From contig NC_013947.1 in assembly GCF_000024545.1 (NCBI RefSeq), positions 2,170,001 to 2,234,000 of the forward strand: a stretch of DNA of 64,000 nucleotides, written 5' to 3'. Both the position numbers and the translations under genes were made by a program. The DNA is from Stackebrandtia nassauensis DSM 44728 (GTDB taxonomy: Bacteria > Actinomycetota > Actinomycetes > Mycobacteriales > Micromonosporaceae). Below, one piece after another: positions 6,779 through 13,820 of the stretch (positions are counted from its first letter, which is position 1; every line of letters begins with the position of its first letter). The notes below the pieces were generated by a model. The model ran no database searches. It saw nothing but the letters and a program-made list of their open reading frames with translations, and was not told the DNA's origin.

Positions 6779-8164
6779 GTGTCTATCGACAACATCGACG
6801 CACTCATCAGTCTCAGCAAACGCCGCGGATTCGTATACCCGTCGAGCGAGATCTACGGCGGTACCCGTTCGGCCTGGGACTACGGTCCGCTGGGGGTGGA
6901 GCTCAAGGAGAACATCCGCCGCCAGTGGTGGAAGGCCATGGTGCAGCAGCGGGACGACGTCGTCGGTATCGACTCGGCCGTGGTGCTGAACCGGCAGGTG
7001 TGGGAGGCCACCGGCCACGTCCGTGAGTTCACCGACCTGCTGACCGAGTGTCAGTCCTGCCACAAGCGGTTCCGTGCCGACCACCTGCTGGAGGCCTACG
7101 CCGCCAAGCACGACGGCGCCGAGCCCGCCGACGGCGTCCGCTCGCTGGTGTGCGCCAACTGCGGCACCCGGGGCGCGTTCACCGAGCCGCGCATGTTCAA
7201 CACCATGATGAAGACCTTCCTCGGCCCCATCGAGAGCGAGGACAACGCCCACTTCCTGCGGCCCGAGACCGCGCAGGGCATCTTCGTCAACTTCGCCAAC
7301 GTGATGACCTCGGCGCGCAAGAAGCCGCCGTTCGGCATCGCGCAGGTCGGCAAGTCGTTCCGCAACGAGATCACGCCGGGAAACTTCATCTTCCGCACCC
7401 GCGAGTTCGAGCAGATGGAGATGGAGTTCTTCGTCGAGCCCGGCTCGGACGAGGAATGGCACGAGTTCTGGCTCAACGAGCGCTGGAACTGGTACACCGA
7501 CCTGGGCATCAGCGAGGAGAACATCCGCCGCTACGAGCACCCGAAGGACAAGCTCGCCCACTACGCCAAGCGCACAGTGGACATCGAGTACCGCTTCGGC
7601 TTCGGCGGCAAGGAGTTCGACGAACTCGAGGGCATCGCCAACCGGACCGACTTCGACCTGTCGTGCCACACCACGGCCTCCGGCGTCGACCTGTCCTACT
7701 TCGACCAGGCCAAGGGCGAGCGGTGGACGCCGTACGTCATCGAACCGGCCGCCGGTCTGACCCGCTCGGTGCTGGCCTTCCTGATGGAGGCCTACGACGT
7801 CGACGAGGCCCCCAACACCAAGGGCGGCATCGACAAGCGCACCGTGCTGCGCTTCGACCCCCGGCTGGCGCCGGTCAAGGTCGCGGTGCTCCCGCTGTCG
7901 CGCAACGAGAAGCTGTCGCCCAAGGCGCGCGACCTTGCCAAGGACCTGCGCAAGCGCTGGGTGGTCGACTTCGACGACGCGGGTGCCATCGGCCGCCGCT
8001 ACCGTCGCGCCGACGAGATCGGCACCCCGCTGTGCGTCACCGTCGACTTCGACACTTTGGACGATGACGCGGTGACCGTGCGGGACCGCGACACCATGAA
8101 GCAGGAGCGGGTGGCGCTGTCGCAGGTCGAGTCCTACCTGATCGAGCGACTGCCGGGCTGCTAG
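6779..8164 (+). CDS. glyS: Glycyl-tRNA synthetase, dimeric class II type
   Basis: The 461-residue enzyme charges tRNA-Gly and is the single-chain eukaryote/archaeal-like GlyRS. It begins [23 protein letters not shown] and has [14 protein letters not shown], the motif 2 region [22 protein letters not shown], motif 3 around [15 protein letters not shown], and the C-terminal anticodon-binding domain from about residue 355. A zinc-ribbon-like insertion carries CQSCHKRF and CANCGTRG. The start is GTG at 6779, with GGAAG 9 bases upstream. A strong terminator follows at 8178. Confidence 0.97.
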   Translation: MSIDNIDALISLSKRRGFVYPSSEIYGGTRSAWDYGPLGVELKENIRRQWWKAMVQQRDDVVGIDSAVVLNRQVWEATGHVREFTDLLTECQSCHKRFRADHLLEAYAAKHDGAEPADGVRSLVCANCGTRGAFTEPRMFNTMMKTFLGPIESEDNAHFLRPETAQGIFVNFANVMTSARKKPPFGIAQVGKSFRNEITPGNFIFRTREFEQMEMEFFVEPGSDEEWHEFWLNERWNWYTDLGISEENIRRYEHPKDKLAHYAKRTVDIEYRFGFGGKEFDELEGIANRTDFDLSCHTTASGVDLSYFDQAKGERWTPYVIEPAAGLTRSVLAFLMEAYDVDEAPNTKGGIDKRTVLRFDPRLAPVKVAVLPLSRNEKLSPKARDLAKDLRKRWVVDFDDAGAIGRRYRRADEIGTPLCVTVDFDTLDDDAVTVRDRDTMKQERVALSQVESYLIERLPGC

Positions 8165-8177
8165 TCCTCAACATGTT

Positions 8178-8219
8178 AAAGATCCGCGTGCTGCCCCTCG
8201 GGGCGGTACGCGGATCTTT
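8178..8219. terminator. Terminator after glyS
   Basis: AAAGATCCGCG (8178-8188) pairs perfectly with CGCGGATCTTT (8209-8219), and the inner part adds further GC pairs. The stem ends in T residues on either strand, so it can also terminate the convergent small gene at 8248-8478. Confidence 0.85.
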
Positions 8220-8247
8220 GCCTGTTCGGTTGTTCGTGCCCCGTGTG

Positions 8248-8478
8248 TCAGCGGTTGGCGTGCACCACGACCGCCGGCGCGACCCAGTCGCGCAGTTCGG
8301 CGGGGACACAGTCGACGCAGTCCACGGTTATCCGGGACTCGCTGACCGAAGTCCACAAGGTAGCGGGTGAGTCGGGAACGGCGATCGTGTCGAGCGGCAA
8401 CTGCGGTGCCTGCTCCAGGACGGCCGTCCGTCCGCCAGATGTGGGTTCGGCCTCTTCGGTGCTGTGTGACTGTGACAT
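8248..8478 (-). CDS. Small hypothetical peptide with a Ser/Thr/Cys segment
   Basis: The 76-residue product has a hydrophilic N-terminus (MSQSHSTEEAEPT), a segment LEQAPQLPLDTIAVP, then SPATLWTSVSESRITVDCVDC and a C-terminal VPAELRDWVAP. A GGAAGGAG ribosome site lies 12 bases before the ATG; a TTG at 8502 would give a slightly longer form but overlaps that site. The Ser/Thr-rich stretch ending in two Cys is reminiscent of lanthipeptide or other RiPP precursors, but no modification enzyme is encoded nearby. I do not recognise the family. Confidence 0.6.
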   Translation of the reverse strand: MSQSHSTEEAEPTSGGRTAVLEQAPQLPLDTIAVPDSPATLWTSVSESRITVDCVDCVPAELRDWVAPAVVVHANR

Positions 8479-8737
8479 TTTTAGGTGATTCTCCTTCCGC
8501 AATATCCAACGCGTGAGTTACGCGGTTAGTTGCGGACCTGTGTGACTTTCCATCGAATGTATTGCGTCCGCGCTACCGCCGCATCCCCGTTTCGTGCCGC
8601 CGCATCCCACCTCCGGTCGATGTCCGGTCATCCAAACTTTGTGGACTGTCTCATGGTGTCACACGCGTCGACAAACGGAACGCGAATCACGCTATACCGT
8701 CGGTGCCGGTCACGCCCGGGTGTGTAATGCTCGAAGG

Positions 8738-9922
8738 GTGTCCACATCCCTGACCCTCGGCGGTCACGTCGTCGACCCGCCCGTGGTGCTCGCGCCCATG
8801 GCCGGGATCACGAACGTGGCCTTCAGACGGCTGTGCGCCGAACAGGGCGCCGGGATCTACACCTGCGAGATGGTCATGACCCGGGCGCTGCTGGAGCGCA
8901 ACCCCAAGACCACCCGCATGATCGCCTTCGGTCCCGGCGAACGGCCCCGCAGCCTCCAGCTCTACGGCGTCGACCCGGTGACGGTCCGCAAGGCCGTGGA
9001 GATGATCGTCGACGAGGACCTCGCCGACCACATCGACATGAACTTCGGTTGCAGCGTCCCCAAGGTCACCCGCAAGGGTGGCGGCTCGGCCATCCCGTAC
9101 AAGCGCAACCTCTTCGGCCAGATCGTGCGCTCGGCCGTCGAGGCGGCCGGGGACATCCCGGTCACCGTCAAGATGCGCAAGGGCATCGACGACGAACTGC
9201 TGACCTTCGTCGACGCCGGACGGGTGGCCCAGGACGCGGGCGCCGCCTGGGTGGCCCTGCACGCCCGCACCGCCGCGCAGCGCTACTCCGGCACCGCCGA
9301 CTGGGACGCGATCACCGAACTCAAACGCGCCCTCGACATCCCGGTGCTGGGCAACGGCGACATCTGGGAGGCCACCGACGCGCTGCGGATGGTCGAGGAG
9401 ACCGGCTGCGACGGGGTCGTCGTCGGCCGGGGCTGCCTGGGACGTCCGTGGCTGTTCGCCGACCTGGCCGCGGCCTTCGCGGGCTCGTCGCACCGGGTCA
9501 TGCCCAGCCTCGGCGAGGTGGCCGCGATCATGCGCCGCCACGCCGCGCTGCTGGTCGACTGGTACTCCTCGGCCGGGGCACCGGTCGAGGAGGGCAAGAG
9601 CCTGCGGCCCGAGAAGCGCCGCAAGATCAGCGCCGAGGAGCACGGCGTCACCGACTTCCGCAAGCACGTCGCCTGGTACCTCAAGGGCTTCAGCGTCGGC
9701 GGCGAACTGCGCCGCAGCCTGGCCATGTCGTCGAGCCTCGACGAACTGGCGGAGCTGCTGTCGCACCTGGACGCCGACCAGCCGTTCCCCGCCGAGGTGC
9801 TGGGACGGCCGAGGGGCCGCACCAACTCACCGGCGAAGGTGCAGCTGCCCGAGGGCTGGCTCGACGACCCCGACGACGGCACCGTGCCCACCGAGGCGGA
9901 CGTGGAGCACTCCGGCGGCTGA
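8738..9922 (+). CDS. dusB: tRNA-dihydrouridine synthase DusB
   Basis: This 394-residue FMN enzyme reduces uridine to dihydrouridine in tRNA. It shows APMAGITNVAFRRLC near the start, NFGCSVPKVTRKGGGSA with the catalytic Cys (about residue 107), VTVKMRKGID, LHARTAAQRYSG and the FMN-phosphate loop GCDGVVVGRGCLGRPWLF. The C-terminal helical domain (DFRKHVAWYLKGF) is typical of DusB. I chose GTG at 8738; the sequence TAATGC 7 bases upstream suggests a leaderless transcript. The C-terminal tail (about residues 355-394) is actinobacterial and acidic. Confidence 0.95.
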   Translation: MSTSLTLGGHVVDPPVVLAPMAGITNVAFRRLCAEQGAGIYTCEMVMTRALLERNPKTTRMIAFGPGERPRSLQLYGVDPVTVRKAVEMIVDEDLADHIDMNFGCSVPKVTRKGGGSAIPYKRNLFGQIVRSAVEAAGDIPVTVKMRKGIDDELLTFVDAGRVAQDAGAAWVALHARTAAQRYSGTADWDAITELKRALDIPVLGNGDIWEATDALRMVEETGCDGVVVGRGCLGRPWLFADLAAAFAGSSHRVMPSLGEVAAIMRRHAALLVDWYSSAGAPVEEGKSLRPEKRRKISAEEHGVTDFRKHVAWYLKGFSVGGELRRSLAMSSSLDELAELLSHLDADQPFPAEVLGRPRGRTNSPAKVQLPEGWLDDPDDGTVPTEADVEHSGG

Positions 9923-9926
9923 GGCG

Positions 9927-10196
9927 TCAGCGACGGCGTCCGGCGAATTCTGTCTCGGACATGATGGGACGCAACAACTTCAGCGATTGGCGCAACAGAC
10001 CCGGCGCCTGGGCGAGTGGGATACGCAATCGCCGTGCCATGACCGGCAACGGCTCGCCGCAGAAAACGTGGCCGATGACGAGGTCGGCGGCGCCCGGAAG
10101 GTGCGCGAGGGTCCGCCGGACACCCGTCACCAGATCGGCGTGGGTGACTGCTGATTTCCTGACATCGGTGCCGCGATGACCATGGCTGAGGCTCAT
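9927..10196 (-). CDS. Sigma-70 region-4-like helix-turn-helix protein
   Basis: This 89-residue protein is nearly all one domain. Residues about 28-78 (LAHLPGAADLVIGHVFCGEPLPVMARRLRIPLAQAPGLLRQSLKLLRP) follow the sigma region 4 pattern in which a first helix is followed by a helix-turn-helix and a final basic helix. There is no region 2, so it cannot act alone as a sigma factor. An AAGGAAA ribosome site stands 6 bases before the ATG, and a perfect palindrome CTTAGCTAAG lies at 10207-10216. It converges on dusB with only four bases between the stops. Confidence 0.75.
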   Translation of the reverse strand: MSLSHGHRGTDVRKSAVTHADLVTGVRRTLAHLPGAADLVIGHVFCGEPLPVMARRLRIPLAQAPGLLRQSLKLLRPIMSETEFAGRRR

Positions 10197-10397
10197 CTGG
10201 AATTTCCTTAGCTAAGACGCGTGAGCGTCCGGTTGTCGCTTTGGCCAACGAGGTGTTCACGCTACGGAATCGGCCCGCGACCCAAGTAGGGCAATAGGTC
10301 TCTACGCACTGTGACTGGACGGGCAGGAGCGCGTCATGGGCAATTTGTCATGTTGAAGGCCCGACAAGCATCTCTACCGGTCACAGGCTCGCGATCG

Positions 10398-10403
10398 TAG
10401 GTT
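10398..10403 (+). promoter_or_regulatory. -10 box TAGGTT of the DUF6069-methyltransferase-kinase operon
   Basis: TAGGTT lies 6 bases before a GTG at 10410, the same geometry as the leaderless genes elsewhere in the window. The transcript would begin near 10410, giving either a leaderless GTG start or a 36-base leader before the ATG at 10446. Confidence 0.5.
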
Positions 10404-10445
10404 CGAGGGGTGTCCGAACGAACAAGCAAAGTGGAGAAGAACGTG

Positions 10446-10862
10446 ATGAACACCGAGACCGTCACCGCGACGCCCGTGCCCGCCAACCGCCGTCGTGTGT
10501 GGATCCTGAGCATCGTGGCGGCGGTGTCGCTGCCGACGGCCCTGTGGACGATCGTCGACCCGCTGGCAGGCCACGAACTGGTCGCCGCCAGCGGCGGCCA
10601 GACCATGCACGTCACGCTGCCGTGGGTCATCGCCGGTGCGATGGCGCCCGGCATGATCGGCCTGGGCCTGTCGATGGTGCTGCGGCGACTGACGAAGCAC
10701 TCGCGGATCGTGTGGCTGATCGTCTCGATCCTCGCGCTGGCGGGGTCGCTGGGCAGCCCGCTGGGCGGCACCACCACGACCACGGTGCTGGTGCTGATGA
10801 CCATGCACCTGATGGTGGGCGCCGCGATCATCCCCGGCGGCCTGAAGCTGACCACCCGATGA
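10446..10862 (+). CDS. Four-helix membrane protein, DUF6069-like
   Basis: The 138-residue product has four membrane helices: VWILSIVAAVSLPTALWTIV, VTLPWVIAGAMAPGMIGLGL, IVWLIVSILALAGSL and VLVLMTMHLMVGAAIIPG. This matches the actinobacterial DUF6069 family. The ATG at 10446 has GGAG 11 bases upstream; GTG at 10410 in the same frame could instead be a leaderless start adding MSERTSKVEKNV. It is the first gene of a chain with ATGA or TGATG overlaps to the methyltransferase and histidine kinase, so the three are probably expressed together. Confidence 0.85.
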   Translation: MNTETVTATPVPANRRRVWILSIVAAVSLPTALWTIVDPLAGHELVAASGGQTMHVTLPWVIAGAMAPGMIGLGLSMVLRRLTKHSRIVWLIVSILALAGSLGSPLGGTTTTTVLVLMTMHLMVGAAIIPGGLKLTTR

Positions 10863-11425
10863 GCTGGCAGTCCAACCGCAAGCGGCGGCTGTTGGCCGAC
10901 CTGGCCGGAACCGTGCTGGAGATCGGGGCCGGACGGGGCGCCAACTTCGGTTACCTGCCGTCCGGTGTCCGATGGCTGGGCCTGGAACCGCACCGCCGCC
11001 GCCGGGCCAGCCTCATCGCGGCCGCCAGCCGCCATGGCCGTGGGGCCGAGGTGCTGGCGGCCCCGGCCGAGGCGATCCCGTTGCCGGACGCGTCCTGCGA
11101 CGCGGTGGTGTCGACGATCGTGCTGTGCTCGGTGCGCGACCAGGACGCCGCGCTGGCCGAGGTGCGGCGGGTGCTGCGGCCGGGAGGTAGGTTCGTGTTC
11201 CTCGAACACGTGGCGGCCCCACGGGGCACCTGGACCCGGCGGCTGCAACGCTGCTGGGCCCCGGTGTCGCGCCGCGTCGACTCCGGCTGCGACCCGGCCC
11301 GCGACACCGCGGCGGCCATCGAGCGCTCCGGCTTCGCGTGGCGGGAACTGGAGCTCTTCGAGCAGCCGTTCGCGTTCGGGCTGTCCGTCCCGTTCATCGC
11401 GGGCCGGGCCTTCACGGCGAGCTGA
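10859..11425 (+). CDS. Class I SAM-dependent methyltransferase
   Basis: The 188-residue protein has motif I LEIGAGRGANFGYL (about residues 19-32), an acidic end of strand 2 (GLEPHRR), PLPDASCDAVVSTIVLCSV (motif II/III region) and VRRVLRPGGRFVFLEHVA. This is the Methyltransf_11 pattern, near the UbiE/menaquinone and thiol methyltransferases. The C-terminal helix WTRRLQRCWAPVSRRVDSGC with FEQPFAFGLSVPF resembles membrane-lipid or thiol methyltransferases, so a hydrophobic substrate is possible. It overlaps both neighbours by four and one bases. Confidence 0.9.
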   Translation: MSWQSNRKRRLLADLAGTVLEIGAGRGANFGYLPSGVRWLGLEPHRRRRASLIAAASRHGRGAEVLAAPAEAIPLPDASCDAVVSTIVLCSVRDQDAALAEVRRVLRPGGRFVFLEHVAAPRGTWTRRLQRCWAPVSRRVDSGCDPARDTAAAIERSGFAWRELELFEQPFAFGLSVPFIAGRAFTAS

Positions 11426-12627
11426 TGGAGACGGACGTGACGACACGACAGCAGTGCCCGCCGCGGCGGCGCCGCTTCGCGGCGGCCTGTCCGCTGCCCG
11501 CGTGGGGCGGCTACGGGCCCGGACCGTTCGCCATTCTGATGTGGACGCCGGTGCTGTTGATCGATCCGGTGTTGTCGTTGCCGCGCAACGGCCCGCTGTG
11601 GCTGGCCGCGTCGGGACTGGCCGCGATCGCCGCCGTCAACGTCGCGGCCGTCATCGTCGCCTACCGGGACCGGCCCTGGGCCGGTCGGGCGGTGCTGGCG
11701 CTGCTGGCCGCCCAGACGCTGCTCACGCTGGCCACCACCTCCTGGTACGGCGCCCACTGGGGCGTGCTGTTCACGCTGCTGGGCCTGGCCTACGGGGCGG
11801 TGGCTCCGCCGGGGTGGGCGCCGTTGGCCGTCCTGTGTCTCACCGCCGTCAGCGCGGTGGTGCCGTGGTGGCAGGGCGCGCCGTGGACCCAGGTGTGGGT
11901 GACGGCGCTGACCACGTTCCTGTGCGGCATGGCCACGTTCGGGTTCCACCGGCTGCTGACCGTCATCGCCGAACTGGACGCCACCCGGCAGCAGCTCGCC
12001 CTCGAAGCCGTCGACCGGGAGCGGTTGCGGTTCTCCCGCGACCTGCACGACCTGTTGGGCCACACGCTGTCGGTGATCGTCGTCAAGGCCGAGGCGATCC
12101 GCCGACTGCTGCCCGACGACACCGCCGCGGCCGCCGAACACGCGGGGGACATCGAGAACATCGGACGCGAGTCACTGGTCGAGGTGCGCCAGGCGGTGTC
12201 CGGCTACCGGGACACCGACCTGAGCCGCGAACTGGACCGGGCCAAGATCGCGCTGGACGCCGCCGGGATCAAGCTGCGGGCCGAGCCGCCCGCCGAACCA
12301 CTGCCGTCCGAACTGGACACCCTGTTCGGCTGGGCGGTTCGCGAGGGGGTCACCAACGTGGTCCGCCACTCGGGGGCCGACAACTGCCGCATCGCGTTCG
12401 CGGACGAGGCGGCGACCGTCCGGCTCACCGTCACCGACGACGGCAGCGGTGGCGAGCCGTTGGAGGGCAGCGGCCTGCGGGGCCTGCGCGAACGGGCCGC
12501 GGCCGCCGACGGCGAGGTGACGGCCGCTCGCACGCGGCAAGGCTTCACGCTCACCGTCGAGGCCCCACACCGCTCCGCACCAGACGCGGGGCCAACAGAT
12601 CTCCGTGCCCGGGCCGAACCCGGCTAA
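11425..12627 (+). CDS. NarL/DesK-type sensor histidine kinase
   Basis: The 400-residue protein has five or six membrane helices (residues about 30-180), a HisKA_3 dimerisation region with phospho-acceptor His in RFSRDLHDLLGHTLSVIVVK (near residue 208) and a HATPase_c domain (VREGVTNVVRHSGADNCRIA, DDGSGG, GSGLRGLRERAA). This class signals to LuxR-type response regulators and usually senses membrane or envelope state. Its partner is normally the next gene; here the next plus-strand regulator is 5.6 kb away at 18223. The last 22 residues after GFTLTVEAP do not look like a kinase end and overlap a minus-strand gene. Confidence 0.93.
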   Translation: METDVTTRQQCPPRRRRFAAACPLPAWGGYGPGPFAILMWTPVLLIDPVLSLPRNGPLWLAASGLAAIAAVNVAAVIVAYRDRPWAGRAVLALLAAQTLLTLATTSWYGAHWGVLFTLLGLAYGAVAPPGWAPLAVLCLTAVSAVVPWWQGAPWTQVWVTALTTFLCGMATFGFHRLLTVIAELDATRQQLALEAVDRERLRFSRDLHDLLGHTLSVIVVKAEAIRRLLPDDTAAAAEHAGDIENIGRESLVEVRQAVSGYRDTDLSRELDRAKIALDAAGIKLRAEPPAEPLPSELDTLFGWAVREGVTNVVRHSGADNCRIAFADEAATVRLTVTDDGSGGEPLEGSGLRGLRERAAAADGEVTAARTRQGFTLTVEAPHRSAPDAGPTDLRARAEPG

Positions 12628-13644
12628 GCCCAGTAGCGCGGCGAGCAGCTCTCCGCGTCCGGCGACGCGGGTCTTGCGGTAGACCGACTTGAAGTGATCG
12701 TTGATGGTGTATGTGGACACATCCAGCCGACGGGCGATCTGCTTGGCCGTGAATCCCTTGAGGACTTTCGAAACGACGGCGGTTTCCCTTGGGGTGAGCC
12801 CATACCAGGCGGCGATGGCGGGCAACAGGGTCGCCGCCGTCGCGGGCTGAAGCGTCACCGCGACCTCGGCCCCGGAGGTTCCCAGCGTCTGGGCGACGAG
12901 ACTGCACCAGCCGTTGGGCGTCGGGAGTCTACTGAGGGCACGTTCGGGAGCGTGCCGGGCGAGATAGCTGATGTTCCACAATAGACTGCCGAGGAGTGCG
13001 TCGTCGGCGGCGAAACAGGGGTTCAGCGTCCCCAGCCACTCCCGTCCCGCGCGGGTGGCGGTCTTGACCATGTCGTCCTCCCCGATGACGACCACGCCGA
13101 CCGGCCGGGGACGACTGGGGGGCTTCAACTCCCGGGCCGCCACGAACCGCCGCACGGTGGCGCCGAAGGTCTCGGCGAGCCGGTCGACGTCGGCCGCCTC
13201 GTCGGGGGAGAACGGCCTGCTTCCCCGCGCCCGCAACAGGATCAGCCCACCCCATGAGATCCCGCTGTTGGTGAGCCGGATCCGCATCTCGCTGCCGATA
13301 CCCGCGCTGGTGATCTCCCGCAACCGGACCCGCTGCCGAGGTTCGGGCAAACCCGCGGTCAGCACCGACACCCGGCCGGGATCGGTGAACGAACTGGCGA
13401 ACGGATACGACACCCCGTCCAGGGCGTCGGCTCGTTCCAGCCGACGCATGGCCGTCATGTGATAGCCGTGACGGATCGAGCAGAAACACCCCGCCCCCGT
13501 CACGGGATCGAACCCAGTCAGTATGTAGCCATCATGTGGTGCCGCCACCCGAACCCGTTCCGAGATCAGTTCCCCAAGATCGTTCACGGTGACGGCGTCG
13601 TGGACTGCTGACAGAAAACCTTTAGGCCCCACCGCCGTGGTCAT
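12172..13644 (-). CDS. LuxR-family regulator with GAF-like N-terminus and run-on tail
   Basis: The frame encodes 490 residues. The first about 275 residues form a GAF-like sensor region (ERVRVAAPHDGYILTGFDPV, ISWGGLILLRARGSRPFSPDE). A LuxR helix-turn-helix follows at about 280-340 (YGLTPRETAVVSKVLKGFTAKQIARRLDV, NDHFKSVYRKTRV). Members of this group end just after GRGELLAALLGLAG, about position 12625. The remaining 150 codons run antisense through the histidine-kinase catalytic domain and are probably not a functional domain. The regulator diverges from the 882-residue protein at 13821 and is its likely controller. There is no receiver domain. Confidence 0.8.
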   Translation of the reverse strand: MTTAVGPKGFLSAVHDAVTVNDLGELISERVRVAAPHDGYILTGFDPVTGAGCFCSIRHGYHMTAMRRLERADALDGVSYPFASSFTDPGRVSVLTAGLPEPRQRVRLREITSAGIGSEMRIRLTNSGISWGGLILLRARGSRPFSPDEAADVDRLAETFGATVRRFVAARELKPPSRPRPVGVVVIGEDDMVKTATRAGREWLGTLNPCFAADDALLGSLLWNISYLARHAPERALSRLPTPNGWCSLVAQTLGTSGAEVAVTLQPATAATLLPAIAAWYGLTPRETAVVSKVLKGFTAKQIARRLDVSTYTINDHFKSVYRKTRVAGRGELLAALLGLAGFGPGTEICWPRVWCGAVWGLDGEREALPRASGRHLAVGGRGPFAQAPQAAALQRLATAAVVGDGEPDGRRLVRERDAAVVGPRVADHVGDPLANRPAEQGVQFGRQWFGGRLGPQLDPGGVQRDLGPVQFAAQVGVPVAGHRLAHLDQ

Positions 13645-13729
13645 GTTCACAGTATGGCCACGCCCGATAGCGCACAGCAAGCCAATAACCCCTGACCTAC
13701 CCCTAAGTTTCGGGATTGTAGCCGGGGCG

Positions 13730-13750
13730 CAGGCAATACAGACTTGCCTG
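13730..13750. promoter_or_regulatory. Dyad between the LuxR gene and the 882-residue protein gene
   Basis: CAGGCAA and TTGCCTG form a perfect seven-base inverted repeat with a seven-base spacer. A further GGCAA half-site occurs at about 13759-13763. Its place in the 176-base divergent gap makes it a candidate operator for the LuxR protein. Confidence 0.45.
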
Positions 13751-13820
13751 GTGTCTCCGGCAAGCACAACGGAAACAGCCACGGCGATCATCACGCGCCA
13801 CACACTCAGGGGAAAACTCA

